From contig JANPIN010000109.1 of NCBI GenBank assembly GCA_031425035.1, forward strand, positions 62,001 to 126,000: a DNA stretch of 64,000 nt, written 5' to 3'. The position numbers and the translations under genes are program-made. How positions within the stretch are numbered: the first letter of the stretch is position 1; the number at the start of each line of letters is the position of its first letter. Of this stretch, positions 51,523-62,100 are shown one piece after another. The notes beneath the pieces are model-generated. The model ran no database searches, had not been told where the DNA came from, and saw only the letters and a list, made by a program, of their open reading frames with translations. The DNA is from M3007 sp031425035 (GTDB taxonomy: Bacteria > Bacteroidota > Bacteroidia > Chitinophagales > Saprospiraceae).

Positions 51523-52488
51523 TTAGTAACGTTTGACAGATTCGATAATATAAAGGGGGCGGTTTTTTATTTCGCTGTAAATGTTGGACAAATAAATAGA
51601 CATCACGTACAAATTAAGGCAGGTGATGGCAAAAAAGACGGACATGAGTACCACCAGGAAAGCCCAGCCGGAAAGGGTTTCCACGTGTTCGCCGAAGATG
51701 TCAATGTTGGTGAGTTTGACTTTTACCGCATTAAATACCGCTATGCCCGCTACCGCTACTGAAAGCAGAAAAATCCAGAGTAACAGGGATCGCAGGAAAG
51801 TAGTGAAAGAGGTGATCGCCACCAGCGAGGTACGGAATTGATCGCCGAAGTTCGTGGCCGGATCGGTCAGCAGTGGTTCCGCGACGTCAATACTGGCGGT
51901 GTTGTACCCTACCAGTGCATAGTTGGCTTTTAAATACCGGCTGTTTTCCCGTAACCTTAATAGCGAGTTGAGCGCACGTCGGCTGATGAGCCGGCTATGG
52001 TGGGCGTAGGGGTCAAGCCGGAGCCCGGAGTAGTGCTGCATAATACCATAGAACACTTTATACAGCAGGCGATGCGTCCAAGGCAGCCGGCGATCACGCG
52101 CCCGCAGGTAGACAATGTCGTGTCCCTGCTGGCTGTAGTCCCAGAGCTGGGTGATCAGTTCGGGTTTGGCGACAAAATCAAATTCGAAAATTGCCGTATA
52201 GTCGCCGTTCGCCCGGTCCAACCCCGCCAGCAGGGCATTATCACGACTCACCGGAGCACTCAGGTTGAGCAGAAATATGTTTTTCCGCAGGGCTTCCGGC
52301 AAGGGTCGGATCACCTCATCGATGACCGCCTGATCGCAGTGGTTGTTGACCACTACAAATTCGTAATTGCTGAACTGTGCGTTTAGTTCTCCGAACAATC
52401 CGGTCAGCCACTGCGACAGGGCACGTACCTGCTGGTGCGTTTGCAGCACCCCTACCACGGAAACAAATGATTGGCGAACCTGGGTCAT
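51523..52488 (-). CDS. Family 2 glycosyltransferase with C-terminal membrane helices
   Basis: From 52488 (MTQVRQSFVSVVGVLQTHQQ) the 321-residue protein has a GT-A domain (FVVVNNHCDQAVIDEVIRPL, NALLAGLDRANGDYTAIFEF with the DxD-like FEFD) and two membrane helices at the end (TFLRSLLLWIFLLSVAVAGI, GWAFLVVLMSVFFAITCLNL), like the DPM/GtrB-type lipid-linked sugar transferases. The sugar is unknown. The TACCTTTG box (52493-52500 minus) is four bases before the ATG, so the mRNA is probably leaderless. It leads GT2-CotH-GH97. Confidence 0.88.
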   Translation of the reverse strand: MTQVRQSFVSVVGVLQTHQQVRALSQWLTGLFGELNAQFSNYEFVVVNNHCDQAVIDEVIRPLPEALRKNIFLLNLSAPVSRDNALLAGLDRANGDYTAIFEFDFVAKPELITQLWDYSQQGHDIVYLRARDRRLPWTHRLLYKVFYGIMQHYSGLRLDPYAHHSRLISRRALNSLLRLRENSRYLKANYALVGYNTASIDVAEPLLTDPATNFGDQFRTSLVAITSFTTFLRSLLLWIFLLSVAVAGIAVFNAVKVKLTNIDIFGEHVETLSGWAFLVVLMSVFFAITCLNLYVMSIYLSNIYSEIKNRPLYIIESVKRY

Positions 52489-52492
52489 TCCG

Positions 52493-52500
52493 CAAAGGTA
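52493..52500 (-). promoter_or_regulatory. -7 box of the GT2-CotH-GH97 operon
   Basis: TACCTTTG on the minus strand, CGGA, then ATG at 52488. Confidence 0.55.
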
Positions 52501-52553
52501 AAAAATGGCAATGGCTAAGCGGCTAAATACTGTGCACCTGGCCGGCTTACTTG

Positions 52554-53006
52554 TCAATCCCAGACGTGCTTTTCGTCGAAAAGTACTTTATACTTATTCA
52601 AAAAAGCACGGAATTCACTTTTGAAATCCCGTTTCCGATGGTGTATGGCCTGATTCTGTATATAGCGGGCCACCACGTCTATTTCGGCCGGATTTACGGA
52701 AAATGCACCATACCCATTCTGCCAGTAAAAATTCTCGTAGGCTTTGCCCTGCGTTTTTATCCACTTGGACGAACTCTTTTTGACTTCTTCCAGCAGTTTC
52801 ATTAAGGGTATTTTCTTCGATAGTATGCAAAGAATATGTACGTGATCGTCATGCCCGCCTACTTCGATCGGGTGGCATTCGAGCTGTTGGCAAATGCCGC
52901 CCAAATAGGCGAATAAGGCCGGTTTGATCGCATCGTCGATGAGTGGCTGCCGGTATTTCGTACTGAATACGAGGTGGACGTAGACTTTGGTGAGGGATTG
53001 GGACAT
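52554..53006 (-). CDS. REP-associated tyrosine transposase (RAYT, IS200/IS605 TnpA-like)
   Basis: The 150-residue Y1 HUH transposase carries YVHLVFSTKYRQPLI, the HUH motif HDDHVHI, KSSSKWIKTQG, FYWQNGYGAFSV and the nucleophile region ARYIQNQAIHHRKRDF. It acts on single-stranded DNA hairpins. There is no TnpB. It is flanked on its upstream side by a cluster of REP-like hairpin repeats (53024-53620), the normal RAYT context, so it is a domesticated mobiliser rather than a complete IS. It ends 65 bp from the GT2 start. Confidence 0.92.
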   Translation of the reverse strand: MSQSLTKVYVHLVFSTKYRQPLIDDAIKPALFAYLGGICQQLECHPIEVGGHDDHVHILCILSKKIPLMKLLEEVKKSSSKWIKTQGKAYENFYWQNGYGAFSVNPAEIDVVARYIQNQAIHHRKRDFKSEFRAFLNKYKVLFDEKHVWD

Positions 53007-53023
53007 GGGTATAATATTTATTC

Positions 53024-53620
53024 CATAGCGCGTTGCGCTATGCTATTGATGGCGCCCTTACAGGGCTTTCATTTTCATGGCAATTATAGCGCGTTGCGCT
53101 ATGTTAATGATGGCGCCCTTACAGGGCTTTTCTTTTTCATGGCAATTATATAACTACCTGGAGACAAAGGTAAATGCTGATAATTTTAGCCAACGGTCCA
53201 TTTCGGCTCACGTTTAATATTTGTTCGATTATATATATCATAGCGCGTTGCGCCATGATAATGATGGCGCCTTTACAGGGCTTTTCAGGTAATATGCCGC
53301 TACCGGGAGACAGGTTAAATTATGGATAATTTTAGCCGTCGGTCCATTTCAGTTCCTGTTTGTATAGGTATTATGAATGGCGAAAGAAGTTTGAGCCAGC
53401 ATTATAAGAGCGCCAGCATTACCGTAGAGCAGCGCCTTACCGCCGAAGGCCCCCAAGCCCTGTAAGGGCGCCAGCATTATCGTAGAGCAGCGTCCTACCG
53501 CCGAAGCCGCCAAGCCCTGTAAGGGCGCCAGCATTATCGTAGGGCAACGCCCTACCGCCGAAGCCCCCCAAGCCCTGTAAGGGCGCCAGCAGTATCGTAG
53601 GGCAACGCCCTACGAAGATC
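53024..53620. repeat. REP/BIME cluster next to the RAYT gene
   Basis: Three forward units (53024-53068, 53085-53129, 53239-53285) have hairpin 1 TAGCGC-GTT-GCGCTA, a spacer around ATGATGG, and hairpin 2 GCCCT-TAC-AGGGC. Three or four inverted units follow in tandem from ~53398 with period 57-58 bp (hairpin-2 complements at 53456, 53513, 53571), where hairpin 1 has become GTAGGGC-AAC-GCCCTAC. The changed stems stay paired, so the hairpin is conserved by covariation. A diverged ~50-bp duplicate (TAATTTTAGCC...GGTCCATTTC) occurs at ~53155-53205 and ~53290-53350. Confidence 0.85.
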
Positions 53621-53628
53621 GCCTAGCC

Positions 53629-54273
53629 CTAGTCCTCCAGATTCAAGACAGTCATCCCCTTCGGAAAAGGGCGTTCCAGCAAACGGAGGATCGCGTCCAG
53701 CTGCTCGTCATTATGCTGAAAATCCAGTTCGCCAAGTTCCAGGACGACGGCCGGGGTATCCGTTTCCGTTTTCAGGTAATCGAAATAGGCTTGCTGGATC
53801 TGGTCGAGATAAGCGGGTGAAATTTGCAGTTCCATCTCCCGGCCGCGGCGGCGAATATGTTCGACCAGCACCGGCACCGGGCGATGTAAATAAAGCAGCA
53901 GGTCCGGCTTGGGAAACGTACTGTTCAGCACCCCAAATAGGCGTTGGAACAACCGAAATTCTTCGTCGTCGAGGTTGTTCTTGGCAAACAGCAGGGTTTT
54001 GACAAAGAAGTAATCGGCAACCGTGCAGGTGCGGAACAGGTCCGGGCGGGCGAAATGTTCAAGCAACTGTTTATGTCGTTCGGTCATGAAGAACAACTCG
54101 ACCGGAAAGGCATACCGGGCCGGCTGTTCATAAAAGAACGGCAAAAAAGGGTTGTCGGTAAACTGCTCCAGGATCAAAGAGCAGCCCGTGCGCGCAGCTA
54201 TTCGGTGACAAAGGGTGGTTTTACCAGCGCCGATATTACCTTCGATAGCGATGAATGAATATGCTAAAGCCAC
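53629..54273 (-). CDS. Deoxynucleoside kinase
   Basis: The 214-residue protein has the P-loop EGNIGAGKTTLC (12-19 GNIGAGKT), the DRY/ERS-equivalent region (HRPVPVLVEHIRRRGREMEL) and the substrate-binding part ILEQFTDNPFLPFFYEQPAR of the dNK/dCK family, which phosphorylates deoxynucleosides in salvage. It begins with GTG at 54273, 10 bp after the stop of folK, the order seen in many Bacteroidota. The 3' end abuts the REP cluster. Confidence 0.9.
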   Translation of the reverse strand: MALAYSFIAIEGNIGAGKTTLCHRIAARTGCSLILEQFTDNPFLPFFYEQPARYAFPVELFFMTERHKQLLEHFARPDLFRTCTVADYFFVKTLLFAKNNLDDEEFRLFQRLFGVLNSTFPKPDLLLYLHRPVPVLVEHIRRRGREMELQISPAYLDQIQQAYFDYLKTETDTPAVVLELGELDFQHNDEQLDAILRLLERPFPKGMTVLNLED

Positions 54274-54283
54274 AGGCTAAAGG

Positions 54284-55321
54284 TCAGGAATCCAACATAA
54301 CCACATCCGACCCGTCTTCACAGGTCATATATAGTTCGTCGATGGGTAATTTGAGTACCGGGTGTTCCAGGTCGGGGGCAATTTCCATGAGCGGCACCAG
54401 GACGAAAGCGCGCAGGTGCAGTTCCGGATGCGGAACTTCCAGGCCTTTATCGCGCACCACCCTTTTGCCGTAAAAGAGAATGTCGATGTCGATAGTACGC
54501 GGACCCCATTTTTCTTTTTCCACCCGGACGCGGCCGAGTTCCTGCTCGATCATGCCGATTTCCTTCAGCAGGTCGCGCGGATCCAGCATGGTGTTGATCA
54601 TGATCACTTGATTCATGAAAGCGTCCTGGGCGGTGTTACCCCAGGCCTGCGTCTCGTAGAGGTGGCTTTTCTTGGCTACTTTACCAATGTGCTCCGAGAT
54701 CAGGTTGATAGCCGCCTGAATTTGCGCCCGGCGGTTACCCACATTACTGCCCAGACCCAGGAAAACGTTGATATAACGCCGGGCTTCTCGTGGAAAAAGC
54801 AGGTTTTTATCGCCGGCTGCATCCACTTTACTTCCTCGTTGGTAGGGTACTTTTTTCTCGCCGCTTTCCGATCGTTTAGGGCGGTCGGCGGGAGTACCCG
54901 TTCTTTTTTCCCGAATAGGAGAAGTGGTTCTTTCTCCTTCGCTCTCAGACCGTTTGGTACGGGGCGAGAAGGACGCCGGTTTTCTTTCCCGGTTAGGGGA
55001 AGCGCTGCGTTCACCTTCCCCGATGGTCCTTTTAGGACGGGGGGAGGCGGTTCTTTCTCCAGCTTCCTCGCTTTTTTTAGTGCGGGGGGAGAAGGATGCC
55101 GGTCTGCGTTCCCGTGGTGCGTTGGTTGTCCGGTCATTATCGACTTCCGTTCTTTTGCTGCGTGGTGCAGCGGCAGACTTTCTTTCCCGCGGCGGGGAAG
55201 TGCTGCGTTCGTTCTCAGAATCCGATTTCTTGCGCCGCGCTGCCGGCGGCGAAGCCAGTCTGTCGCGGTCAGGCGCGGCCTTTTTATCCGGATAGGATTT
55301 ATTTTTCTTGTCGTTCGGCAT
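54284..55321 (-). CDS. folK: FolK (HPPK) with long basic Ser/Arg-rich N-terminal tail
   Basis: The C-terminal ~150 residues (184-330) are a full 6-hydroxymethyl-7,8-dihydropterin pyrophosphokinase: VFLGLGSNVGNRRAQIQAAI, QAWGNTAQDAFMNQV, GPRTIDIDILFYG and VPHPELHLRAFVLVPL. It transfers pyrophosphate from ATP in folate synthesis. The first ~180 residues are absent from normal HPPKs (about 160 residues in total) and consist of repeated ERTxSPxRExRxASFSPRTK-like basic units, disordered in appearance. A TACCTTTG box (55346-55353 minus) lies 24 bp before the ATG. It precedes the deoxynucleoside kinase. Confidence 0.92.
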   Translation of the reverse strand: MPNDKKNKSYPDKKAAPDRDRLASPPAARRKKSDSENERSTSPPRERKSAAAPRSKRTEVDNDRTTNAPRERRPASFSPRTKKSEEAGERTASPRPKRTIGEGERSASPNRERKPASFSPRTKRSESEGERTTSPIREKRTGTPADRPKRSESGEKKVPYQRGSKVDAAGDKNLLFPREARRYINVFLGLGSNVGNRRAQIQAAINLISEHIGKVAKKSHLYETQAWGNTAQDAFMNQVIMINTMLDPRDLLKEIGMIEQELGRVRVEKEKWGPRTIDIDILFYGKRVVRDKGLEVPHPELHLRAFVLVPLMEIAPDLEHPVLKLPIDELYMTCEDGSDVVMLDS

Positions 55322-55345
55322 GTTCCTCAGCTATTTAAAAGCGGG

Positions 55346-55353
55346 CAAAGGTA
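55346..55353 (-). promoter_or_regulatory. -7 box of folK
   Basis: TACCTTTG on the minus strand, 24 nt before the folK ATG. Confidence 0.5.
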
Positions 55354-55418
55354 GCAAACCCGGCGAAGTTCGGTTTCATCATTCCGGCTGGTGTTGCACG
55401 TATTTTTTTTAAATAAAA

Positions 55419-55426
55419 TACTTTTG
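55419..55426 (+). promoter_or_regulatory. -7 box of the small coiled-coil lipoprotein
   Basis: TACTTTTG, 72 nt before the ATG at 55499. Confidence 0.5.
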
Positions 55427-55498
55427 CCGCACTTTCCAATTTGCCGGTGCTATTCAGGCGGCAGGTGGGCGGCATTTAAACACTTTAAATTTATACCA

Positions 55499-55978
55499 AT
55501 GTCCATGAAATTGCTCTTTACCTGCCTGCTGGGCAGTAGCCTGTTAGTATTTACGGCTTGCAAACAACAAGATCAGAAACTCATTACCAAAGTAGAGGCA
55601 GAAATTCAAAAACGCCAGGCGGATCTGCCCCGCTACGAAGCCGTTGGCTTGAGCCTGGAGAAATTCCGGGCAGAGCTGGAAGCCACCTTTCCCAGCCGGG
55701 ATGACGCACCAGTTGATTCGCTGAAACTAACGGCGAATGCCATGGTAACCAAAGAAAAAGCAGCATTGGAGGCTTATAGAGAAGGAATTACCAACCTGAC
55801 AAACCGACTGGCGGAATACAGGGCCGGCACGGCAAAAAAAGAAGCCCTCGACCTGGAGTATGTTGTTACAAGTGAAAGTCTGGGCAATATGCAGAAAACG
55901 TTCGGCATTCTGGAAAATCAGGATATTCGTTTGCGGGAAGAATTTAACCAGCGCGTGAAGAAGCAGGCGGGGAAATAG
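55499..55978 (+). CDS. Small coiled-coil lipoprotein
   Basis: From 55499 (MSMKLLFTCLLGSSLLVFTA, then Cys) the protein is a lipoprotein of 159 residues with a long helical coiled-coil body (KLITKVEAEIQKRQADLPRY, AYREGITNLTNRLAEYRAGT). ATG 55505 is an equally good start. No domain family recognised; such lipoproteins may span the periplasm. A strong terminator follows. Confidence 0.75.
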   Translation: MSMKLLFTCLLGSSLLVFTACKQQDQKLITKVEAEIQKRQADLPRYEAVGLSLEKFRAELEATFPSRDDAPVDSLKLTANAMVTKEKAALEAYREGITNLTNRLAEYRAGTAKKEALDLEYVVTSESLGNMQKTFGILENQDIRLREEFNQRVKKQAGK

Positions 55979-55983
55979 GGAAT

Positions 55984-56040
55984 GTGGAATGCAGAATGCC
56001 TCCACCCTGCCTGGAAATTCTGCATTCCACGTTCATTTTT
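55984..56040 (+). terminator. Terminator with 14-bp perfect arms
   Basis: GTGGAATGCAGAAT (55984-55997) and ATTCTGCATTCCAC (56017-56030) are perfect; GTTCATTTTT follows. Confidence 0.75.
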
Positions 56041-56103
56041 AAAGGCGCATGCCATAAGGTCGTGTAAATTGTCTTTTTTTGCAATCCATCCCGTCTTGCA
56101 TCC

Positions 56104-59100
56104 ATGACACGACCGCTACTTTTTTCTTTCCTGTTGCTACTTTCCCCTGCTTTCCTGTTTGGTCAATCGTATTCCATGGCCAATGGCTTGACCATTACGG
56201 ATTGTAGCGGCACTTTATACGATAACGGCGGCGCAGCTGGCAACTACGGGGACAACTTGAACCTGGTGACCACTATTTGTTCGGATGGTGGCGGTGGCAG
56301 CCATGTACGATTAAGCTTTTCCGGTGTGATTTTACAACCCGGCGATGACCTTTGTTTCTATGATGGGCCGGATATAACCGCGCCTTTGCTGATTTGCGCC
56401 AGCAATTACCCGCCCGGAGAACCCTTTATCGTACAGTCTACGGCGGCCAACCCCAACGGATGTCTCACCGTCGTTTTTCAGTCGGACGCCAGTGGTAATG
56501 CGGCTGGTTTTGCGGCCGTGATTTCCTGCATTCCTTCCTGTCAGACCGTGCTTTCGGAACTGGTATCTACCAACCCCACCGCCGTGCCCATGGATACCGG
56601 CTGGATTGATATTTGCCCGAAAGAGCGGATTTTCCTGAGCGGCAAAGGCGTGTATCCGCAGAACGGTATCCAATACAGCCAGAGTGATCTGACGACTAAA
56701 TTCGAGTGGAACTTTGGAGATGGCACAATTTCTTACGGCACCAATGCTTCGCATAAATACGATCAGCCGGGAGGCTATTATATTCAACTCTTTTTAACCG
56801 ATGCGCAGGGCTGCCGAAGCACCAATTTGCTCAATCAACGCGTCCGGGTAGCCCCACGGCCCAGTTTTAACCTGGCCGGGCTGATCGACCCTACTATTTG
56901 TGCCGGCGATACGCTTCAATTGGGCGCTTCTGTTAATTCCTTAAACGGCAGCACCCTGTCGGTAACGGCTAATGGCGCCACCTTCGCCGTAGAAGGGTCG
57001 CGGTCTGATTCCCTGCCAATCCCGGATGGTACAGGTATTCCGTACCAGACCAGCATCTATCTCACGGAATTTTCGCCCGGCCAGATCCTGACGAACGGGA
57101 ATGACCTGGAGAGTATTTGTGTCAATATGGAACATTCCTGGATTCGGGACCTGGAAATTAAACTCACCTGCCCGAACGGCCAGAGCGCCATTTTGCATAA
57201 TTTCGGTGGGCAAAACGGTTCGGAAGTTTTCTTAGGCGAGCCCAATGATAATGATGGTTTCAATCCAGTCCCCGGTATCGGATACGATTACTGCTGGAAA
57301 ATGATGGCGACCAATCCCACCTGGCTCCAATACGCCAACACCGTACTCGGTGGCAGCGGAACCCTGCCGGCGGGAGATTACAAGCCTTTTCAATCGTTTA
57401 ATAACTTCATCGGATGTCCGTTGAATGGCGAGTGGATCTTTACCGCTACGGACAGCTGGCAAATTGACAATGGTTTTCTTTTCTCCTGGAGTATCAAATT
57501 CAAGGACGTACTCTACCCCAGCATCGAAACCTTTACGCCGCAACTCACTACCTGGAAATGGAATAATCACCCTTCCATTTTTTATTCTACCAGCGATTCC
57601 ATTGTCGCTGCCCCGCAAAATGCCGGGACGGCGGCTTATACGTTCACGGTAAACGATGATTTCGGTTGTACCTGGGATACCATCGTCAGTGTGGCCGTAC
57701 TGCCGTTTACGCATCCGGATTGCTTTCAATGCACGGAAAATTATCCCTTGCTCCCGGATACGGCCGTGTGTAGCGACACCCCCGTACAACTGCTGGCGAA
57801 ATCCCTGCAGCCCGATACCCTGGAAGTGCGTTTTGAATCTTTCCCAGATTACAAACTGGGTTTCGCCAATCACCCGCCGAATAGTCCTTATGCCGCCCCT
57901 ATTGCGGTCAACAGCGTGGGGTACGCCCTTTTGACGGTTCCCACGGCCCAGATTACCTCCGTGTGTATGGATCTGGAGACGGATTTTGATGGCGACCTGA
58001 ATGTCTACCTGCGTTCGCCGAATGGTAAACTGCTGGAGCTCAGTACCGCTAACGGTGGAGCCGGTAAAAACTATAAAACCACTTGCTTCACCCCTTCCGC
58101 GACTATACCGGTCAAAGGCAGCGCCGCACCTTTCAACGGCAACTATAAACCGGAAGGTAACTGGTCGGACCTGAATGGCGCCGCAGTCAACGGCGACTGG
58201 GAACTGCTGGTTTCCGATGGTTTCGGCCCCAACCAGTTTGGCAAGGTAAAATGGTGGAGTATTGGCTTCAACTTTGTCAATACCGTCTCCTATGCCTGGG
58301 ATAATCCGGCCTCTCTTTCCTGTGCCAATTGCCCAAACCCGGTAGCCACGCCTTCCGTTACAACCACCTATACCCTTACCGCTACCGATAAGTTCGGCTG
58401 CCAGCACCGCGATACCACCACGTTGACAATCGCTACCATTTTCCCGGCGCCAGGCAACCTGCAAGCCGTCAATGTAGGCGCCAATTTCATTCTCTGGAAC
58501 TGGGATCCCATACCCGGAGCCCTTGGCTACGAAGTGCAGGTGAACGGCGGCGGCTGGCAAATGCCTGCGGGCACGCTTAGTCACCAGGTTGGCGGGCTTA
58601 TTCCCGGCGATCAGGTCATTATCGAGGTGCGTGCGACAGGTGGCAGCGCCACCTGTGTGCCGGCCATCCGTTCGGATACTTTGCTTTTTGAACTTTGCGT
58701 GCTGGACGCCATGCTCAGTTCCACCACACCGGTCCTCTGTTTTGGCACTTCTACCGGATCGGCCATCGTATCGGTTTCCAATGCGAATCCGCCCCTGCAA
58801 TTTTTCGCAGATGGTACCGGAGCGCCTTTCCCAAACGGGGACTTGCTCCAGATATTCCCGAAAGGTGCACACATGGTAGTTGTCGGTGATCAAACCGGTT
58901 GCCGCGATACCGTGTATTTCGACCTCACGGAGCCCAGTCAGCTCACAATTGTCACGACCCCGAACGACGCAGTTTGCAATGGTGAAAATTCCGGCCAGGC
59001 GGTGGCCCTGGCTTCCGGTGGCACGGGGACTATCGGCTATCAATGGCAATCCTGCCAGGGCGGCCCGATTACCAATACAGCAACGATTACCGGACTGCTG

Positions 59101-62100
59101 GCCGGCTGTTACTCCGTTACGGCTACCGACGCCAATGGCTGTACGGTTAGCGACACGGTAACCATTAGTGAACCGCCTGCTTATCAATTCCTAACTACAC
59201 TAACGCCGGTTTCCTGTTCCGGAGGCGCTGACGGGAGCGCAACGATAACGGTTTCGGGGAGTACCCCACCCTATACTTACTTGTGGGACAATGGTCAAAT
59301 AACGAGTACGGCCACCGGGCTGGGCGCAGGTTTCCATATTGTCACCGTCACCGATGCCCAGAACTGCGAAGCGGCTACGCTGGTGCAGTTGCTGGAGCCG
59401 GTTTTACTTAAAATCGATAGTATTTCCAGCCGCCAGGTCAGTTGTTTTGGCGGCAATAACGGTCAGGCAACGGTCTTTCCCGCCGGTGGCACCCCGCCTT
59501 ATCAATACGCATGGGACAATTTGCAAACGACACAAAAAGCGGTCGGTCTGTCCAGTGGTTCCTATCAGGTGACCGTGACCGATGCCCGTAATTGTACGGC
59601 GGTCGCTACGGTTACGGTCGGTTCACCAACGGCTATAACCGTCAGTTTTGCCAGTATAAGCACTGAAATTTGCGCCGGTGATTGTCAGGGAGCGGCTACC
59701 ATCCTTTCCGGAGGTGGAATATATCCCTATACTTATACCTGGGATAGCCCGCTCCTTCCGGCGAATGACACAACGCTTACGGCACTCTGTCCGGGCGTTT
59801 ATGCCCTCACGGTACAGGACGCCAGCGGATGTAGCCAGATCGCTAAATTAACCATCGATCCGGTTATTCCGCTGGACGTGCATTTCGACCCGGTTTCGCC
59901 TGCCTGTGCCGGCCTGACCAATGGTTCAATTACCACCAGCGTGGCCGGTGGCACGGGCCCCTACCTGTACGCCTGGAGCAATGGGAGTACGCTACAATCG
60001 CCGGCCAACCTGGCCTGTGGAATGTATTCGGTGACCATTACCGATGCCGTCGGCTGTAGTAAAATATATCCGGTAGAAGTAATTTGTCCGGCGCCCATTC
60101 TGGTTAGTAACATTATCAGCGTACCGGTTACGTGTTTTGGATTAATGGATGGCCGTTTGCAGGTAGTGGGCAGCGGTGGAAACGGGACGCTCACTTTTCA
60201 ATGGAGCGATCCGGCTGCTCAAACCGGGTCGCTGGCGCAAAACCTGCTTCCCGACACGTACACGGTAACCATTACGGATAACAATAACTGCATGGTCACG
60301 GCAACCGGTACGGTGAGCCAGCCGGCCATGCTTTCAATCAATTTGATCCCTACCGACGTGGCCTGTTTCGGCGCCAGTACGGGAGCTGTAGCCGCGGTGG
60401 CTATCGGAGGCACCGCGCCTTACACCTATGCCTGGAATACCATGGCGACGGATTCCCTGTTAAACAGTATAAAGTCAGGTTTATACACCGTAACTGTGCA
60501 AGATGCACAGGGTTGTACCAGTTCCGCCTCTGTAACGATCAATCAACCGGCCGGTCCGATCATCGTCACGGTGACCCAAAGCCGGCTAGCCTGTTTTGGG
60601 GAAAGTGATGGCCAGGCGGAGGCTATGGCGACAGGAAATAACGGAGCTCCATTTATATTCACCTGGAGCGATGGTCAAATGGGCGCGCAGGCCTCGGATC
60701 TGCCAATCGGCAATATTACGGTCACCGCAACCGATGCCAAAGGGTGTTACAGCTCCCAGGTTCTGGAAATCATGCAACTCGAAAATCTAACCTCGAATAT
60801 AATTTCCATCCCCCCTTCGTGTTATGGCGCGCAGGATGCCGTAGCCGGAGTAAACCTTATTAAAGGTGGCGCCGGAATGGGCGACACGTCCCTGTACACC
60901 TATCACTGGTCGGTACCCGGTGCGCCGAATTCGACCATTATCACGGGTTTGGCAGGCGGAGAATTTTACGCCATTACCATCACGGACCTCCAGGGCTGCA
61001 GCCGGGTGGATACTTTTAAAACCGATAATACACCGGAAATCATGCTGACAATGGTGGTGCAGGATGTGCTGTGTTTTGGACAAAACAATGGTTCCGTGGC
61101 GATCACCGGTAACACGGGTGGGGTTTTACCTTTGAAATATGTTTGGGAAGATGGAACAACCGCCGCACAAATAAGCAACCTGTCGGCGGGTATGTACCAG
61201 GTGACCGCTACGGATGCCAAAATGTGCAGTACTGTTAAATCAGTGGAAGTTCAGCAACCGCAGGCCCTCACGCTGGACTTTTCCATAACGCCGCTGGTTT
61301 GCAGCAGCGATATGAATGCCGCGATCAAAACGGAGGTGCAGGGCGGCATTTTACCCTATAGTTTTCAATGGAATAATGGCGCTTCTACGCCTGATATTCA
61401 AGGACTTGGGCCTGGCAATTACCTGCTGACGGTACGTGACGGTAACGGCTGCATACTGAGCGATTCGGTGCAGGTACAACTGCCTGATTCGCTCCTGATC
61501 CAGGTTTTAAACACGAATCCCCTGTGTTTTGGCGCAGCGAATGGCCGGTTACAGCTCAGTATTAATGGAGGCGCCAGTCCCTATCGATATAGTTTGGACG
61601 GGGGTCCGTTCGGTGGCAGCAGTACCTTTATCGGTTTGAAAGCCGGTGATTATAGCCTGCAAATCCGGGACAGCCACGGTTGTCTGACGGATATAAACGC
61701 TTCCCTATCCAACCCACCGCCCCTGGTGGTAGCACTGGAAGCGGATACGACTATCGTGCTGGGCCAAACCGTTCTTTTATCGCCTGAAATCAATAACGCC
61801 TCTGGTCTGACCACCTATGTCTGGCGCAGCGCGCTCCTGGAAAACCTGATGTGTGTTGATTCGCCGGTTTGTATGGAAATCCTGGTAAAACCCATTTTTA
61901 CCAACACCTACTTCATTACCGTAACCGACGACAATGGCTGTACGGGCAAAGCCAGCCGGCAGGTGGTGGTGGAGAAACCGCGTGGCGTATATGTGCCCAC
62001 CGGCTTCAGCCCGAATGGCGATCAGGAAAATGACCGCCTGGTGGTGCATGGAAAAAGCCGGCAGGTGCTGAATGTTACCCTGTTTCGGGTGTATGACCGT

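Noticed and set aside
53349..53534. 61-residue minus-strand ORF with repeated APLQGL
   Set aside because: It is read straight out of the inverted REP repeats.
57232..59187. 651-residue ORF antisense to the SprB-repeat gene
   Set aside because: GC-rich, low-stop antisense frame of a repetitive gene; Arg/Gly-rich with no domain or start context.
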